A stretch of DNA of 64,000 nt from Pseudomonas fluorescens Q2-87 (lineage in GTDB: Bacteria > Pseudomonadota > Gammaproteobacteria > Pseudomonadales > Pseudomonadaceae). The position numbers and the translations under genes were made by a program. The notes beneath the pieces are model-generated. The model saw only the letters and a list, made by a program, of their open reading frames with translations, was not told the origin of the DNA and searched no databases. This document shows positions 45,715-56,405 of the stretch, one piece after another (positions within the stretch are counted from its first letter, which is position 1; each line of letters begins with the position of its first letter). The stretch covers positions 4,592,556 to 4,656,555 of the forward strand of contig NZ_CM001558.1 in NCBI RefSeq assembly GCF_000281895.1. Reading direction: 5' to 3'.

Positions 45715-46017
45715 ATGACCCTCGACCTCGACGACATTATCAAAGCCCTGGCGCACCCGGTCAGGCGAGACATTCTCAACTGGCTCAAAGACCCCAAGGT
45801 CCAGTTCCCGGAACAGTTGCACAACCACGAATTCGGCATCTGCGCCGGGCAGATCGACCAGCGCTGCGGCCTGTCGCAGTCCACCGTGTCGGCGCACTTG
45901 GCGGTATTGCAACGGGCGGGGCTGATCACCAGCCAGAAAGTCGGTCAATGGCATTTCTTCAAGCGCAACGAGGAAGTGATCCAGCAATTTCTCAAGCAAA
46001 TGAGCCAAGAGCTCTGA
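45715..46017 (+). CDS. ArsR-family transcriptional regulator
   Basis: The 100-residue winged-helix repressor has its recognition helix in GLSQSTVSAHLAVLQRAGLI (about 60-79). The usual CxC metal motif is missing; a single Cys (F-G-I-C-A-G) occurs near residue 43, so an electrophile or redox signal is possible, as in other thiol-based ArsR proteins. It heads an apparent operon with an MFS exporter 18 bases downstream and xenB. Upstream repeats probably form its operator. Confidence 0.88.
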   Translation: MTLDLDDIIKALAHPVRRDILNWLKDPKVQFPEQLHNHEFGICAGQIDQRCGLSQSTVSAHLAVLQRAGLITSQKVGQWHFFKRNEEVIQQFLKQMSQEL

Positions 46018-46034
46018 CCTGACAAGGACTCGAC

Positions 46035-47201
46035 ATGCCTCTCTCACTCTTCATCCTGGCCCTGAGCGCCTTCGCCATCGGTACCACCGAGTTCGTCATC
46101 ATGGGCTTGTTGCCCGATGTGGCGGCCGACCTGGGCGTCTCGATACCCGGCGCCGGCTGGCTGGTGACCGGCTATGCCCTGGGCGTGGCCATTGGCGCAC
46201 CGTTCATGGCGCTGGCCACCGCACGCTTGCCACGCAAGGCTGCCCTGGTGACCCTGATGGGAATTTTCATCGTCGGCAACCTGCTCTGCGCCATCGCCAG
46301 CGATTACAACGTGCTGATGTTCGCCCGGGTCGTCACCGCCCTGTGCCACGGTGCGTTCTTCGGCATCGGCTCGGTGGTGGCCGCCGGCCTGGTCGCCCCC
46401 AACAAGCGCGCTTCGGCCGTGGCCCTGATGTTCACCGGCCTGACCCTGGCCAACGTGCTCGGCGTCCCGCTGGGCACCGCGTTGGGCCAACAAGCCGGCT
46501 GGCGTTCGACCTTCTGGGCGGTGACGGTCATTGGCGTGGTGGCGCTGATCGGTCTGATCCGCTTCTTGCCGGCCAAGCGCGATGAAGAAAAACTCGACAT
46601 GCGCTCGGAATTGGTCGCGCTCAAGGGAGCCGGCCTGTGGCTGTCCCTGAGCATGACCGCGCTGTTCTCCGCCTCGGTCTTCACCCTGTTCACCTACGTC
46701 GCCCCGCTGCTGGGCGAGGTGACCGGCGTATCGCCCCGTGGCGTGACCTGGACCCTGGTGTTGATCGGCCTGGGCCTGACCTTGGGCAACATCATCGGCG
46801 GCAAGCTGGCGGACAAGAGCCTGGCGAACACGCTAATGGGTGTCTTCCTCACCATGGCCGTGGTCTCCACCGTCCTGAGCTGGACCAGCGTGGCGCTGAT
46901 CCCCACGGAAATCACCCTGTTCCTCTGGGCCACCGCCTGCTTCGCCGCCGTGCCGGCCTTGCAAGTCAACGTGGTGACCTTCGGCAAAGATGCGCCGAAC
47001 CTGGTTTCGACGCTGAACATCGGCGCCTTCAACATCGGCAATGCCTTGGGCGCCTGGGTCGGCGGCAGCGTCATCGACCACGGCCTCGGCCTCACCTCCG
47101 TGCCCCTGGCCGCCGGTGCGCTGGCCGTGCTGGCACTGCTGGTGACGCTGATCACTTTCCGCCAGGGCGGCAATGCCGAACTGGCTACGGCAACTCGTTG
47201 A
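46035..47201 (+). CDS. MFS transporter, AraJ/YdhP-like
   Basis: The 388-residue protein has 12 membrane helices and begins with SLFILALSAFAIGTTEFVIM, the signature start of the AraJ/YdhP sugar- or drug-efflux group. It sits between an ArsR regulator and an Old Yellow Enzyme, so it likely exports a reactive or toxic compound in the same response. The substrate is unknown. Translation may be coupled to arsR through the short gap. Confidence 0.88.
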   Translation: MPLSLFILALSAFAIGTTEFVIMGLLPDVAADLGVSIPGAGWLVTGYALGVAIGAPFMALATARLPRKAALVTLMGIFIVGNLLCAIASDYNVLMFARVVTALCHGAFFGIGSVVAAGLVAPNKRASAVALMFTGLTLANVLGVPLGTALGQQAGWRSTFWAVTVIGVVALIGLIRFLPAKRDEEKLDMRSELVALKGAGLWLSLSMTALFSASVFTLFTYVAPLLGEVTGVSPRGVTWTLVLIGLGLTLGNIIGGKLADKSLANTLMGVFLTMAVVSTVLSWTSVALIPTEITLFLWATACFAAVPALQVNVVTFGKDAPNLVSTLNIGAFNIGNALGAWVGGSVIDHGLGLTSVPLAAGALAVLALLVTLITFRQGGNAELATATR

Positions 47202-47235
47202 CTATTAATCCCTTCCACTTTTGAGGTTGTATTTC

Positions 47236-48285
47236 ATGGCGACTATTTTCGACCCGATCAAACTCGGCGATATCGAGCTGAAAAACCGTATCATCATGGC
47301 TCCGCTCACCCGCTGCCGCGCCGATGAAGGCCGTGTGCCCAACGCCCTGATGGCCGAGTACTACGTACAACGTGCCTCCGCCGGCCTGATCCTCAGCGAA
47401 GCGACTTCCGTCACGCCGATGGGCGTGGGCTACCCGGATACCCCGGGCATCTGGTCCAACGACCAGGTGCGCGGCTGGAGCAACGTGACCAAGGCGATCC
47501 ATGGCGCCGGCGGCAAGATATTTCTGCAACTGTGGCACGTCGGCCGGATCTCGCATCCGTCCTACCTGAACGGCGAAGCGCCGGTGGCGCCGAGCGCCAT
47601 CCAGCCCAAGGGCCATGTCAGCCTGGTGCGCCCACTGGCCGATTACCCAACCCCACGCGCACTGGAAACCGCTGAGATCGCCGATATCGTCGATGCCTAC
47701 CGTGTGGGCGCCGAGAACGCCAAGGCCGCCGGTTTCGACGGCGTGGAAATCCACGGTGCCAACGGCTACCTGCTCGACCAGTTCCTGCAAAGCAGCACCA
47801 ACCAGCGCACCGACAACTATGGCGGCTCCCTGGAAAACCGTGCCCGCCTGTTGTTGGAAGTGACCGACGCGGTCATCGAGGTCTGGGGTGCCGGCCGGGT
47901 TGGCATGCACCTGGCGCCACGCGCCGACTCCCATGACATGGGCGATGAGAACCGTCTGGAGACGTTCAGCTACGTAGCCCGCGAGCTGGGCAAGCGCGGC
48001 ATCGCCTTTATCTGCTCCCGCGAGAAGGAAGGCGACGACAGCATCGGCCCGCAACTCAAGCAGGCATTCGGCGGCGTGTACATCGCCAACGAACGTTTCA
48101 CCAAGGACAGCGCCAACGCCTGGCTGGCCGAGGGCAAGGCCGATGCCGTCGCCTTCGGTGTGCCCTTCATTGCCAACCCGGACCTGCCGGCACGCTTGAA
48201 GGCCGATGCACCATTGAACGAGCCGCATCCGGAAACCTTCTACGGTAAAGGGCCGGTAGGTTATATCGATTACCCGGTACTGTAA
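47236..48285 (+). CDS. xenB: Xenobiotic reductase XenB (Old Yellow Enzyme family)
   Basis: The 349-residue FMN enzyme reduces enones, nitroesters and nitroaromatics with NADPH. It has MAPLTRCRADEGRVPNALM (FMN-binding Thr/Cys region), the LWHVGRISHP segment and HGANGYLLDQFLQSSTNQRT, which carries active-site His/Asn. Length and sequence fit XenB of P. fluorescens from memory. The ATG at 47236 is preferred over an upstream TTG. It is the last gene of the ArsR-MFS unit and ends in a terminator. Confidence 0.92.
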   Translation: MATIFDPIKLGDIELKNRIIMAPLTRCRADEGRVPNALMAEYYVQRASAGLILSEATSVTPMGVGYPDTPGIWSNDQVRGWSNVTKAIHGAGGKIFLQLWHVGRISHPSYLNGEAPVAPSAIQPKGHVSLVRPLADYPTPRALETAEIADIVDAYRVGAENAKAAGFDGVEIHGANGYLLDQFLQSSTNQRTDNYGGSLENRARLLLEVTDAVIEVWGAGRVGMHLAPRADSHDMGDENRLETFSYVARELGKRGIAFICSREKEGDDSIGPQLKQAFGGVYIANERFTKDSANAWLAEGKADAVAFGVPFIANPDLPARLKADAPLNEPHPETFYGKGPVGYIDYPVL

Positions 48286-48305
48286 GTTCGTAAACCGGCC
48301 TTGTG

Positions 48306-48340
48306 AAAAAGCCCCGCCTCGAAAGAGCCGGGGCTTTTTT
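48306..48340 (+). terminator. Rho-independent terminator after xenB
   Basis: The AAAAAGCCCCG stem pairs with CGGGGCTTTTTT across a short loop and ends in a T run, 20 bases beyond the xenB stop codon. Confidence 0.9.
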
Positions 48341-48590
48341 CATATTCGCAGGCTGCATGTGCATTCGGACTTTTCAGCCATCGAAACACCAGATAACAAC
48401 ATGACACTTATTCAGCATGGATTCATTTGCACAACAGGACTAATAATAAACCCACACAACAACCCACTCACGCAATGGATTCAATCGACACTGACCAAAC
48501 AATAATTTCACGCCTACAAAAGCGACACCCAAAGTTCTATTAATCAATTATCAGGCAGGCTTCAGCAAGCCTCGCTGTCAAGGAAGACGC
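48341..48590. other. AT-rich gap before orphan secreted-protein gene
   Basis: This stretch is visibly poorer in GC than its neighbours, with runs like CAACAACCCAC and TAATAATAAA. It has no coding frame or repeat that I can identify. It probably holds the promoter of the following gene and may mark the edge of acquired DNA. Confidence 0.4.
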
Positions 48591-49103
48591 ATGACAATCA
48601 ATATGAAAAAAAGCTTCACGCTCGCCCTGCTACTCGGCCCCATGGCAGTTGCCACCAGCCAGGCGAACACGGCCATAACCGTGGAGGTCGTGAACAATAC
48701 TTCCCACGCTTTGGAAATGACAAACTTTCTAAGTGAGTTACCAACGTCCCCGGACTTCTCCTTGAGCAATTTCGATATCGCTGCCAAAACAAGCGACGAA
48801 CTTTATTTCCTTCATAACAGGCGATATACCTACCCCGCCGCCGGCTGGCAACCAACGCTTAGAAAGATCAAACCGATCGAACTGGTTCTGTCCTACCAAA
48901 TGAGCGACTTCAACTTTGGCTGTCAAATGCAAACTCGGTTTGAAGCGCCCATCGGTTTTGGCGTGTTGGAGTCCAGTTACCGACCAAACTGGAAAAGCAG
49001 AACCGCGTATACCGGCAATGGCGAATACACCTGCCGATCACTGATTTCGCAAAAGATGCTCGAACCGCCGTTCAATTACACCGTGAGCCTGATCATCGAA
49101 TAG
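48591..49103 (+). CDS. Orphan secreted protein of unknown function
   Basis: The 170-residue product has a signal peptide (about 1-25, ending T-S-Q-A-N). A mature domain of about 145 residues rich in Thr, Asn, Ser and Tyr and two Cys (near 122 and 157) follows, probably all-beta with one disulfide. An AAGGAAGACGC site precedes the ATG. Its base composition is lower in GC than the neighbours. No family is recognised; its placement alone between two efflux-type units suggests recent gain. Confidence 0.65.
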   Translation: MTINMKKSFTLALLLGPMAVATSQANTAITVEVVNNTSHALEMTNFLSELPTSPDFSLSNFDIAAKTSDELYFLHNRRYTYPAAGWQPTLRKIKPIELVLSYQMSDFNFGCQMQTRFEAPIGFGVLESSYRPNWKSRTAYTGNGEYTCRSLISQKMLEPPFNYTVSLIIE

Positions 49104-49298
49104 CCCAGGGCGCAAGCAATCTTCGGTGCCTGCGCAGCCCCGTGCATGAACAGGCCATGATTGCCCTGCACGATGGCGACGCGCGCTGTCAAAGTGCCCA
49201 CGGTTCATCTATAAGTATTCTGCCGGGTCCAGAGGCCCGGCGGAGTCGTTGCCGAGCAGCTGCTATTGACACAAACCGACGCAATTAAGCATTTTGTT

Positions 49299-49931
49299 TC
49301 ATTTGCGCAGGCTAGGGCTCTGACGCAGCATATCCAGCCCGATCTCCACCCAGCGCTCAGCCTCACCGGCCAACGCGAAGCTGTCGGGGGCCAGCAACCA
49401 CTGGTAGAGGATGCCATCGATGTAGGCATGCACGGCAATCGCCGCCCTTTCGGGATCCAGGTCTTCCGGCAACTGGCCGCGATTCACCGCATTGCGCAAC
49501 GACAAGGCAATACGCACATTACAGTCGAGGCTGACCTGGCGCCGCTGCTGGCGCAGATCGCACATTTCATCGGTGAATTCGCACTTATGGAACAGAATTT
49601 CATTAATGCGCCGGGTCTTCGGGTCCAGGGCCACCTGTTGAAACAACCGCACCAACAGCTTGCGGACACAGCCCAGCGGGTCCAGCTCTTCCTCATTTTC
49701 ACTGGCACGTGCCAGGTCATCGAGCGGCTCATGCAAGGTATCGAGCATGGCCTGGAGCAAGTCGGCCTTGTTGCTGAAGTGCCAGTAGATGGCTCCTCGC
49801 GTCACGCCGGCCAGCGTCGCGATATCTGCCAGGGTCGTGCGCGCCACGCCTCGCTCGAAAAAGGCTTTTTCAGCCGCTTCGAGGATCTGGCTGCGAGTCT
49901 CCAGGGCTTCCTCTTTGGTACGACGGACCAT
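49299..49931 (-). CDS. ttgR: TetR-family repressor TtgR/EmhR
   Basis: The 210-residue repressor has an N-terminal helix-turn-helix ([20 protein letters not shown], about 30-49) and a ligand-binding C-terminus. Its opening sequence [20 protein letters not shown] is the usual TtgR/AcrR N-terminus. In relatives it binds antibiotics and flavonoids and then releases the efflux operon. It is divergent from ttgABC with a shared operator region. The fluorescens name for the same gene is emhR. Confidence 0.93.
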   Translation of the reverse strand: MVRRTKEEALETRSQILEAAEKAFFERGVARTTLADIATLAGVTRGAIYWHFSNKADLLQAMLDTLHEPLDDLARASENEEELDPLGCVRKLLVRLFQQVALDPKTRRINEILFHKCEFTDEMCDLRQQRRQVSLDCNVRIALSLRNAVNRGQLPEDLDPERAAIAVHAYIDGILYQWLLAPDSFALAGEAERWVEIGLDMLRQSPSLRK

Positions 49932-50075
49932 GGCAGTAACACCTCAATCAGGATGCATCAGCAATGCGTAAGGATCAGCTGAATAAAAATGAGGCAACGT
50001 TTTCCGGAACGCGTCCCCGACCTGCACAGGCCTTTGTCAGGCTTTTGTAAATACGGATGGTACGCAATTTGGCTG

Positions 50076-50104
50076 TTTACAAACAACCATGTACGTAAGT
50101 ATAT
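50076..50104. promoter_or_regulatory. TtgR operator in the ttgR-ttgA intergenic region
   Basis: TTTACAAACAACCATG followed by TACGTAAGTATA closely matches, from memory, the TtgR operator of P. putida, which spans the overlapping ttgR and ttgA promoters. It has imperfect dyad symmetry centred on the AACCATG part. It lies between the two divergent genes as expected. Confidence 0.85.
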
Positions 50105-50195
50105 TTCTTAGCATCCTACTAATTGTGTATCTCGCTCTTTTTTCACCTTCCACTTTTCGAGTGCGCCTGTTGCGCGCCTGGACCCGAGGATTTCC

Positions 50196-51353
50196 ATGCA
50201 ATTCAAGCCAGCTGTTACCGCTCTGGTCACTGCCATCGCCCTGGCATCGCTGCTCAGCGGATGCAAAAAGGAAGAGGCGGCGCCTCCCGCACCCACCCCT
50301 CAGGTCGGCGTCGTAACCCTCAAGACCCAGCCTTTCACCCTGACGTCCGAGCTGCCAGGGCGCACCAGTGCGTTCCGCGTCGCCGAAGTTCGCCCGCAGG
50401 TCAACGGCATCATCCTCAAGCGCCTGTTCAAGGAAGGTGCTGACGTCAAGGCCGGTCAACAGCTGTACCAGATCGACCCGGCCGTGTACGAAGCGACCCT
50501 GAAAAGCGCCGAGGCCAACCTGCGGTCCACCAAGTCAATTGCCGATCGTTACCAGCAACTGGTCAACGAACAAGCAGTGAGCCGCCAGGAATACGACACC
50601 GCCGTGGCCAATCGCCTGGAATCGGAAGCCAACCTGCAGACCGCCCAGATCAACGTGCGCTACACCAAGGTCTATGCACCGATCTCCGGTCGCATCGGCC
50701 GCTCTTCGGTCACCGAGGGCGCATTGGTCAGCAATGGCCAGGCAGACGCCCTGGCAACCATCCAGCAACTGGACCCGATCTACGTCGATGTCACGCAAAG
50801 CTCGGTGGAGCTGCTGCAACTGCGCCGCGAGCTGGAAAGCGGTCGTTTGCAGAAGGCGGGTGACAATGCCGCCATGGTCAAGCTCACCCTGGAAGATGGC
50901 AGCCAGTATCCACACGAAGGCAAGCTGGAATTTTCCGAAGTGTCGGTCGACCAGACTACCGGTTCGGTGACCTTGCGCGCCGTGTTCCCCAACCCAGACC
51001 ACACCCTGCTGCCGGGCATGTTCGTCCACGCGCAGTTGCAGGCCGGTGTGAACAGCGCGGCGATCCTGGCACCGCAGCAAGGCGTGACCCGCGACCTCAA
51101 AGGTATGCCGACCGCCCTGGTGGTGGGCCCGGACAACAAGGTGGAACTGCGCCAGCTCAAGGCCAGCCGTACTGTCGGCAGCCAATGGCTGATCGAAGAC
51201 GGGCTCAAGGCCGGCGATCGCCTGATCACCGAAGGGTTGCAATACGTACGGCCAGGGGTGGAAGTCAAGGCCACCGAGGCCACCAACGTCAATGCCAAGA
51301 ACCCGGCCCCCGCTCAGGCAGCTGATAAAGCAGCCGGCGGCAAAGGGGAGTAA
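50196..51353 (+). CDS. ttgA: RND efflux periplasmic adaptor TtgA/EmhA
   Basis: The 385-residue membrane fusion protein has a lipoprotein signal with L-L-S-G-C (Cys24). Its barrel-sandwich halves are near 60-95 and 165-205. A long coiled-coil hairpin between them (SAEANLRSTKSIADRYQQL onward) ends before the beta-barrel domain. It joins TtgB in the inner membrane to TtgC in the outer membrane. It is the first gene of the ttgABC operon, 3 bases before ttgB. Confidence 0.94.
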   Translation: MQFKPAVTALVTAIALASLLSGCKKEEAAPPAPTPQVGVVTLKTQPFTLTSELPGRTSAFRVAEVRPQVNGIILKRLFKEGADVKAGQQLYQIDPAVYEATLKSAEANLRSTKSIADRYQQLVNEQAVSRQEYDTAVANRLESEANLQTAQINVRYTKVYAPISGRIGRSSVTEGALVSNGQADALATIQQLDPIYVDVTQSSVELLQLRRELESGRLQKAGDNAAMVKLTLEDGSQYPHEGKLEFSEVSVDQTTGSVTLRAVFPNPDHTLLPGMFVHAQLQAGVNSAAILAPQQGVTRDLKGMPTALVVGPDNKVELRQLKASRTVGSQWLIEDGLKAGDRLITEGLQYVRPGVEVKATEATNVNAKNPAPAQAADKAAGGKGE

Positions 51354-51356
51354 ACC

Positions 51357-54300
51357 ATGTCGAAATTTTTTATCGACCGTCCGATCTTCGCCTGGGTGAT
51401 CGCCCTGGTGATCATGCTGGTCGGGGCCTTATCGATCCTCAAGTTGCCGATCAACCAGTATCCGAGCATTGCGCCGCCCGCCATTGCGATCCAGGTGACC
51501 TACCCGGGTGCGTCCGCGCAAACCGTGCAGGACACCGTGGTGCAGGTCATCGAGCAGCAGCTCAACGGGATCGACAACCTGCGTTATGTATCGTCGGAAA
51601 GTAACTCCGACGGCAGCATGACCATCACCGCGACCTTCGAGCAGGGCACCAGCTCCGATACCGCGCAGGTCCAGGTCCAGAACAAGCTGAACCTGGCCAC
51701 TCCACTGTTGCCGCAGGAAGTGCAGCAACAGGGTATCCGTGTGACCAAGTCAGTGAAGAACTTCCTGATGGTGATCGGCGTGGTATCGCGCGACGGCAGC
51801 ATGACCAAGGACGACCTGTCCAACTACATTGTGTCCAACATGCAGGACCCGATCTCGCGCACCGCCGGTGTTGGTGACTTCCAGGTCTTCGGCGCCCAGT
51901 ATGCGATGCGGATCTGGCTCGACCCGGCCAAGCTGAACAATTTCAACCTGACCCCGGTGGACGTTAAAACTGCGATTGCCGCGCAGAACGTCCAGGTATC
52001 GTCCGGCCAGCTCGGCGGCCTGCCTGCCCTGCCCGGCCAGCAACTCAACGCCACGATCATCGGCAAGACTCGCCTGCAGACCGCCGAGCAGTTCAAGGCG
52101 ATCCTGCTCAAGGTCAACCCGGACGGCTCGCAAGTGCGCGTCGGTGATGTCGCCGATGTCGGCCTGGGCGGTGAAAACTACAGCGTCAGCGCCCAGTTCA
52201 ACGGTGCCCCGGCGTCGGGCCTGGCGGTAAAACTGGCCAACGGCGCCAACGCCCTCGACACGGCCAAGGCGCTGCGCAAGACCATTGACGATCTCAAGCC
52301 GTTCTTCCCGCAAGGCATGGAAGTGGTGTTTCCGTATGACACCACGCCGGTGGTGAGCGAATCGATCAAGGGTGTGGTTGAAACCCTGGTCGAAGCAATC
52401 GTGCTGGTGTTCCTGGTGATGTTCCTGTTCCTGCAGAACTTCCGCGCCACCATCATCACCACGATGACGGTTCCGGTGGTGCTGCTGGGTACCTTCGGGA
52501 TCCTTGCGGCATTCGGTTTCAGCATCAACACACTGACGATGTTTGGCATGGTGCTGGCCATCGGCTTGCTGGTGGACGACGCCATCGTCGTGGTGGAAAA
52601 CGTCGAACGGGTGATGAGCGAAGAAGGCCTGTCGCCCAAGGAAGCCACCAAGAAATCCATGGGTCAGATCCAGGGTGCCCTGGTGGGTATCGCCCTGGTG
52701 CTCTCGGCGGTACTGTTGCCGATGGCGTTTTTCAGCGGCTCCACCGGCGTGATCTACAAGCAGTTCTCCATCACCATCGTCTCGGCCATGGCCCTGTCGG
52801 TGATGGTGGCGTTGATCTTCACCCCGGCGCTGTGCGCCACTATGCTCAAGCCGATTCCGAAGGGTGAGCACGGCACGCCGAAACGCGGTTTCTTCGGCTG
52901 GTTCAACCGTACCTTCGACCGGGGCGTCAGGAGTTACGAGCGCGGCGTGGGCAACATGCTCAAGCACAAGGCGCCGTACCTGCTGGCCTACGTGATCATC
53001 GTGGTCGGCATGGTCTGGCTGTTCACCCGCATCCCAACTGCGTTCCTGCCGGAAGAAGACCAGGGCGTACTGTTTGCCCAGGTGCAGACGCCGGCCGGCT
53101 CCAGTGCCGAGCGTACCCAAGTGGTGGTGGACAAGATGCGCGAGTTCCTGCTGCGTCCGAGCAAGGACGGCGGTGAAGGCGATGCCGTGGCGTCGGTGTT
53201 TACCGTGACCGGTTTCAACTTCGCCGGTCGTGGCCAAAGCTCCGGCATGGCGTTCATCATGCTCCGGCCATGGGACGAGCGTAACGCCGACAACAGCGTG
53301 TTCAAGCTCGCAGCGCGTGCCCAGCAGCACTTCTTCACCTTCCGTGACGCGATGGTGTTTGCCTTCGCTCCGCCAGCGGTTCTGGAACTGGGTAACGCCA
53401 CCGGCTTCGACGTGTTCCTTCAGGACCGCGCTGGCATCGGGCACGACAAATTGATGGAGGCTCGCAATCAGTTCCTGGGCATGGCATCCCAGAGCAAGAT
53501 CCTCTCCCAGGTGCGTCCGAACGGTCTGAACGACGAGCCGCAATACCAGCTCGAAATCGATGACGAGAAGGCCAGTGCGCTGGGCATCACCTTGTCGGAC
53601 ATCAACAACACCCTGTCGATTGCCCTGGGCAGTAGCTACGTCAACGACTTCATCGACCGCGGTCGGGTGAAGAAGGTGTACGTGCAAGGCCAGCCGGGTG
53701 CTCGCATGAGCCCCGAAGACCTGAAGAAATGGTACGTGCGCAACAGCAGCGGGACCATGGTGCCGTTCACCGCGTTCGCCAAGGGCGAGTGGGTCTACGG
53801 TTCGCCGAAACTGGCCCGCTATAACGGCGTTGAAGCGATGGAAATCCTCGGTGCCCCGGCTCCGGGTTACTCCACCGGTGAAGCCATGGCCGAAGTCGAA
53901 GCCATCGCCAAGAAGCTGCCGGCCGGTGTCGGTATCTCCTGGACGGGCCTGTCCTACGAGGAGCGCTTGTCGGGCTCCCAGGCACCCGCGCTGTACGCTT
54001 TGTCGCTGCTGATGGTTTTCCTGTGCCTGGCGGCGCTGTATGAAAGCTGGTCGATTCCGATCGCGGTGATGCTCGTGGTGCCGTTGGGTATCATCGGTGC
54101 GCTGATGGCAACCAGCCTGCGCGGCCTGTCCAATGACGTGTACTTCCAGGTGGGCCTGTTGACCACCATCGGCCTGGCGGCGAAAAACGCCATTCTGATC
54201 GTGGAATTCGCCAAGGAACTCCATGAAGAGGGCCGGACACTGATGGAAGCTGCCATCGAAGCCTGTAGGATGCGTCTGCGACCGATTATCATGACCTCCC

Positions 54301-54521
54301 TGGCGTTCGTCCTCGGCGTGGTGCCGCTGGCGATTTCCACCGGCGCCGGCTCGGGCAGCCAGCACGCCATCGGTACCGGCGTGATCGGCGGTATGTTGAC
54401 CGCTACGATTCTGGCAATCTTCTGGGTGCCCCTGTTCTTTGTGACTGTGTCATCGATCGGTCGCCGCAAAAATGCCGACCAGGACGACACTCCTGAAACT
54501 TCTAAAGAGGCTGGCCAATGA
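51357..54521 (+). CDS. ttgB: RND efflux pump TtgB/EmhB
   Basis: This 1,054-residue inner-membrane proton-driven transporter is of the hydrophobe/amphiphile efflux family. It begins [20 protein letters not shown] and has 12 membrane helices and two large periplasmic loops. The proton-relay Asp pair lies in [17 protein letters not shown] (near 405-408). It exports antibiotics, solvents and aromatic compounds in relatives. Its stop overlaps the ttgC start (ATGA). Confidence 0.95.
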   Translation: MSKFFIDRPIFAWVIALVIMLVGALSILKLPINQYPSIAPPAIAIQVTYPGASAQTVQDTVVQVIEQQLNGIDNLRYVSSESNSDGSMTITATFEQGTSSDTAQVQVQNKLNLATPLLPQEVQQQGIRVTKSVKNFLMVIGVVSRDGSMTKDDLSNYIVSNMQDPISRTAGVGDFQVFGAQYAMRIWLDPAKLNNFNLTPVDVKTAIAAQNVQVSSGQLGGLPALPGQQLNATIIGKTRLQTAEQFKAILLKVNPDGSQVRVGDVADVGLGGENYSVSAQFNGAPASGLAVKLANGANALDTAKALRKTIDDLKPFFPQGMEVVFPYDTTPVVSESIKGVVETLVEAIVLVFLVMFLFLQNFRATIITTMTVPVVLLGTFGILAAFGFSINTLTMFGMVLAIGLLVDDAIVVVENVERVMSEEGLSPKEATKKSMGQIQGALVGIALVLSAVLLPMAFFSGSTGVIYKQFSITIVSAMALSVMVALIFTPALCATMLKPIPKGEHGTPKRGFFGWFNRTFDRGVRSYERGVGNMLKHKAPYLLAYVIIVVGMVWLFTRIPTAFLPEEDQGVLFAQVQTPAGSSAERTQVVVDKMREFLLRPSKDGGEGDAVASVFTVTGFNFAGRGQSSGMAFIMLRPWDERNADNSVFKLAARAQQHFFTFRDAMVFAFAPPAVLELGNATGFDVFLQDRAGIGHDKLMEARNQFLGMASQSKILSQVRPNGLNDEPQYQLEIDDEKASALGITLSDINNTLSIALGSSYVNDFIDRGRVKKVYVQGQPGARMSPEDLKKWYVRNSSGTMVPFTAFAKGEWVYGSPKLARYNGVEAMEILGAPAPGYSTGEAMAEVEAIAKKLPAGVGISWTGLSYEERLSGSQAPALYALSLLMVFLCLAALYESWSIPIAVMLVVPLGIIGALMATSLRGLSNDVYFQVGLLTTIGLAAKNAILIVEFAKELHEEGRTLMEAAIEACRMRLRPIIMTSLAFVLGVVPLAISTGAGSGSQHAIGTGVIGGMLTATILAIFWVPLFFVTVSSIGRRKNADQDDTPETSKEAGQ

Positions 54522-55975
54522 GCAAGTCGCTCCTCTCCCTGACTATCGCCGCCATCGTGCTCAGCGGTTGCTCGCTGATTCCCGACTATCAGCGGCCCGA
54601 AGCACCGGTCGCGGCGCAGTACCCGCAAGGGCCGGCCTACGAGTCGGCCAAGGCGCCCGGCCAAGCCGCCGCCGAGCAGGGCTGGAAACAGTTTTTCCAT
54701 GACCCGGCGTTGCAGCAACTGATCCAGGTCGCCCTGGAAAACAACCGCGACCTACGTGTCGCGGCGCTGAACATCGATGCTTATGCGGCGCAGTACCGCA
54801 TCCAGCGGGCAGACCTGTTCCCGGCGGTCTCGGCCACCGGCTCCGGCAGCCGCCAGCGCGTACCGGCACGGGCTTCGCAGACCGGCGAAGCGGGGATCAG
54901 CAGTTCGTATTCGGCGACCTTGGGCATCAGCGCCTATGAACTGGACCTATTCGGCCGGGTTCGCAGCCTGAGCGAGCAAGCGCTGCAAAGCTACTTCGCC
55001 ACTGAAGAAGCCCGGCGCAGCACCCAGATCAGCCTGGTGGCCAACGTCGCCAATGCCTACCTGACCTGGCAGGCCGACAAGGAACTGCTCAAGCTGACCC
55101 AGGAAACCCTCGGGGCCTACGAGCAAAGCTTCAAGCTGACCTCGCGCAGCGCCGAAGTCGGCGTTGCCTCGGCCCTGGACCTGAGCCAGGCCCGCACGGC
55201 AGTGGAAAACGCCCGTGTGCAACTGGCCCGCTACACCCGCCAGGTCGCCCAGGACGAGAACAGCCTGACCCTGCTGCTGGGCACCGGCCTACCGGCCAAC
55301 CTGCACTCGCAACCGCTCAGTGATGACCTGCTGAGCGAAGTGCCGGCCGGCCTGCCATCGGACCTGCTGCAACGTCGCCCGGACATCCTCCAGGCCGAAC
55401 GCAACCTGCTGGCCGCCAACGCCAACATCGGCGCCGCACGGGCCGCGTTCTTCCCGAGCATCAGCCTGACGGCCAACGCCGGCACCCTGAGCCCGGACCT
55501 GTCCGGCCTGTTCAAGGGCGGTTCGGGTACCTGGACCTTCGCCCCGCAAATCAACCTGCCGATCTTCAATGCCGGCAGCCTGCGGGCGAGCCTGGACTAC
55601 GCGAAGGTCCAGAAAGACATCAACGTCGCCAATTACGAGAAGTCGATTCAGACCGCGTTCCAGGAAGTCTCCGACGGCCTGGCAGCACGCCAGACCTACA
55701 ACGAACAGTTGCAGGCCCAGACCGACTTCGTCGCCGCCAACCAGGACTACTACCGCCTGGCCGAACGTCGCTATCGCATCGGCGTCGACAGCAACCTGAC
55801 CTTCCTCGACGCCCAACGCCAGTTGTTCAGTGCGCAACAATCGCTGATCACCGACCGTCTTGCGCAACTGACCAGCGAGGTCAATTTGTACAAGGCACTG
55901 GGCGGCGGCTGGAATGCCGAGACGGGCAAGAACGAGCCGGTGAAAGAAGAAGCGCCAGAGACGAAGCTGTTCTGA
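54518..55975 (+). CDS. ttgC: Outer-membrane efflux channel TtgC/EmhC
   Basis: The 485-residue TolC-type lipoprotein forms the outer-membrane exit duct of the pump. The signal has I-V-L-S-G-C (Cys18). Two OEP repeats follow (about 70-260 and 280-465), including [20 protein letters not shown] and [12 protein letters not shown] charged C-terminal tail (residues 470-485) follows. Translation is coupled to ttgB. An intrinsic terminator follows about 25 bases after the stop. Confidence 0.94.
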   Translation: MSKSLLSLTIAAIVLSGCSLIPDYQRPEAPVAAQYPQGPAYESAKAPGQAAAEQGWKQFFHDPALQQLIQVALENNRDLRVAALNIDAYAAQYRIQRADLFPAVSATGSGSRQRVPARASQTGEAGISSSYSATLGISAYELDLFGRVRSLSEQALQSYFATEEARRSTQISLVANVANAYLTWQADKELLKLTQETLGAYEQSFKLTSRSAEVGVASALDLSQARTAVENARVQLARYTRQVAQDENSLTLLLGTGLPANLHSQPLSDDLLSEVPAGLPSDLLQRRPDILQAERNLLAANANIGAARAAFFPSISLTANAGTLSPDLSGLFKGGSGTWTFAPQINLPIFNAGSLRASLDYAKVQKDINVANYEKSIQTAFQEVSDGLAARQTYNEQLQAQTDFVAANQDYYRLAERRYRIGVDSNLTFLDAQRQLFSAQQSLITDRLAQLTSEVNLYKALGGGWNAETGKNEPVKEEAPETKLF

Positions 55976-55999
55976 TTGACGCTTGAAATGCTGAAACAC

Positions 56000-56028
56000 G
56001 AAGCCCACCGAAAGGTGGGCTTTTTTGT
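56000..56028 (+). terminator. Rho-independent terminator after ttgC
   Basis: The stem AAGCCCACC/GGTGGGCTT with a GAAA loop is followed by six T. It ends the ttgABC operon. The convergent DUF6124 gene stops just beyond it. Confidence 0.9.
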
Positions 56029-56039
56029 TTGTGTCTGCT

Positions 56040-56405
56040 TCAACTCCGACTTGGCGAACGCGGGTCGACGATATCCAGCGCACGATTAGCCAACAATTCA
56101 CTCAGCTCGATCATCTGCGCCACGCCGAGCGCGACATGCCGCCGCGAGCCCTCCAACTCGAACGCCAGGTCACTGACCATGGCATTGGCCGAGGCCAGGG
56201 TTTCGCTGAGATTGGCCAGTAGACATTCGGTGTCGATGGTATCGATGACGGTGAAAACTTGGGTTGAGGTTTTGGGTTTAGGATCAGTGGGGGTGCCCAG
56301 ATGGTAATCGAGTGCTCGGTCTGCGGCCTCTTGGAGCTTTTCCGGATCGGGGGCGTTGTAGGGGAAGGTGCTCTCTGATGGCGAAGAAGAATGATGTTTT
56401 TTCAT
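56040..56405 (-). CDS. DUF6124 family protein
   Basis: The 121-residue soluble protein begins with a polar, disordered N-terminus (H-H-S-S-S-P-S-E-S-T-F-P-Y-N-A-P). A helical domain follows with 'CLLANLSETLASANAMVSDL' and 'VALGVAQMIELSELLANRAL', a pattern of the DUF6124 family that is common and multi-copy in fluorescent pseudomonads. Its function is unknown. It stands alone on the minus strand, convergent to ttgC, next to the large inverted repeat. Confidence 0.8.
   Translation of the reverse strand: MKKHHSSSPSESTFPYNAPDPEKLQEAADRALDYHLGTPTDPKPKTSTQVFTVIDTIDTECLLANLSETLASANAMVSDLAFELEGSRRHVALGVAQMIELSELLANRALDIVDPRSPSRS

Noticed and set aside
51750..54365. An 871-codon minus-strand frame opposite ttgB
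   Set aside because: It is rich in His, Gly and Gln with no hydrophobic pattern or motif, which is typical of the antisense of a membrane-transporter gene.
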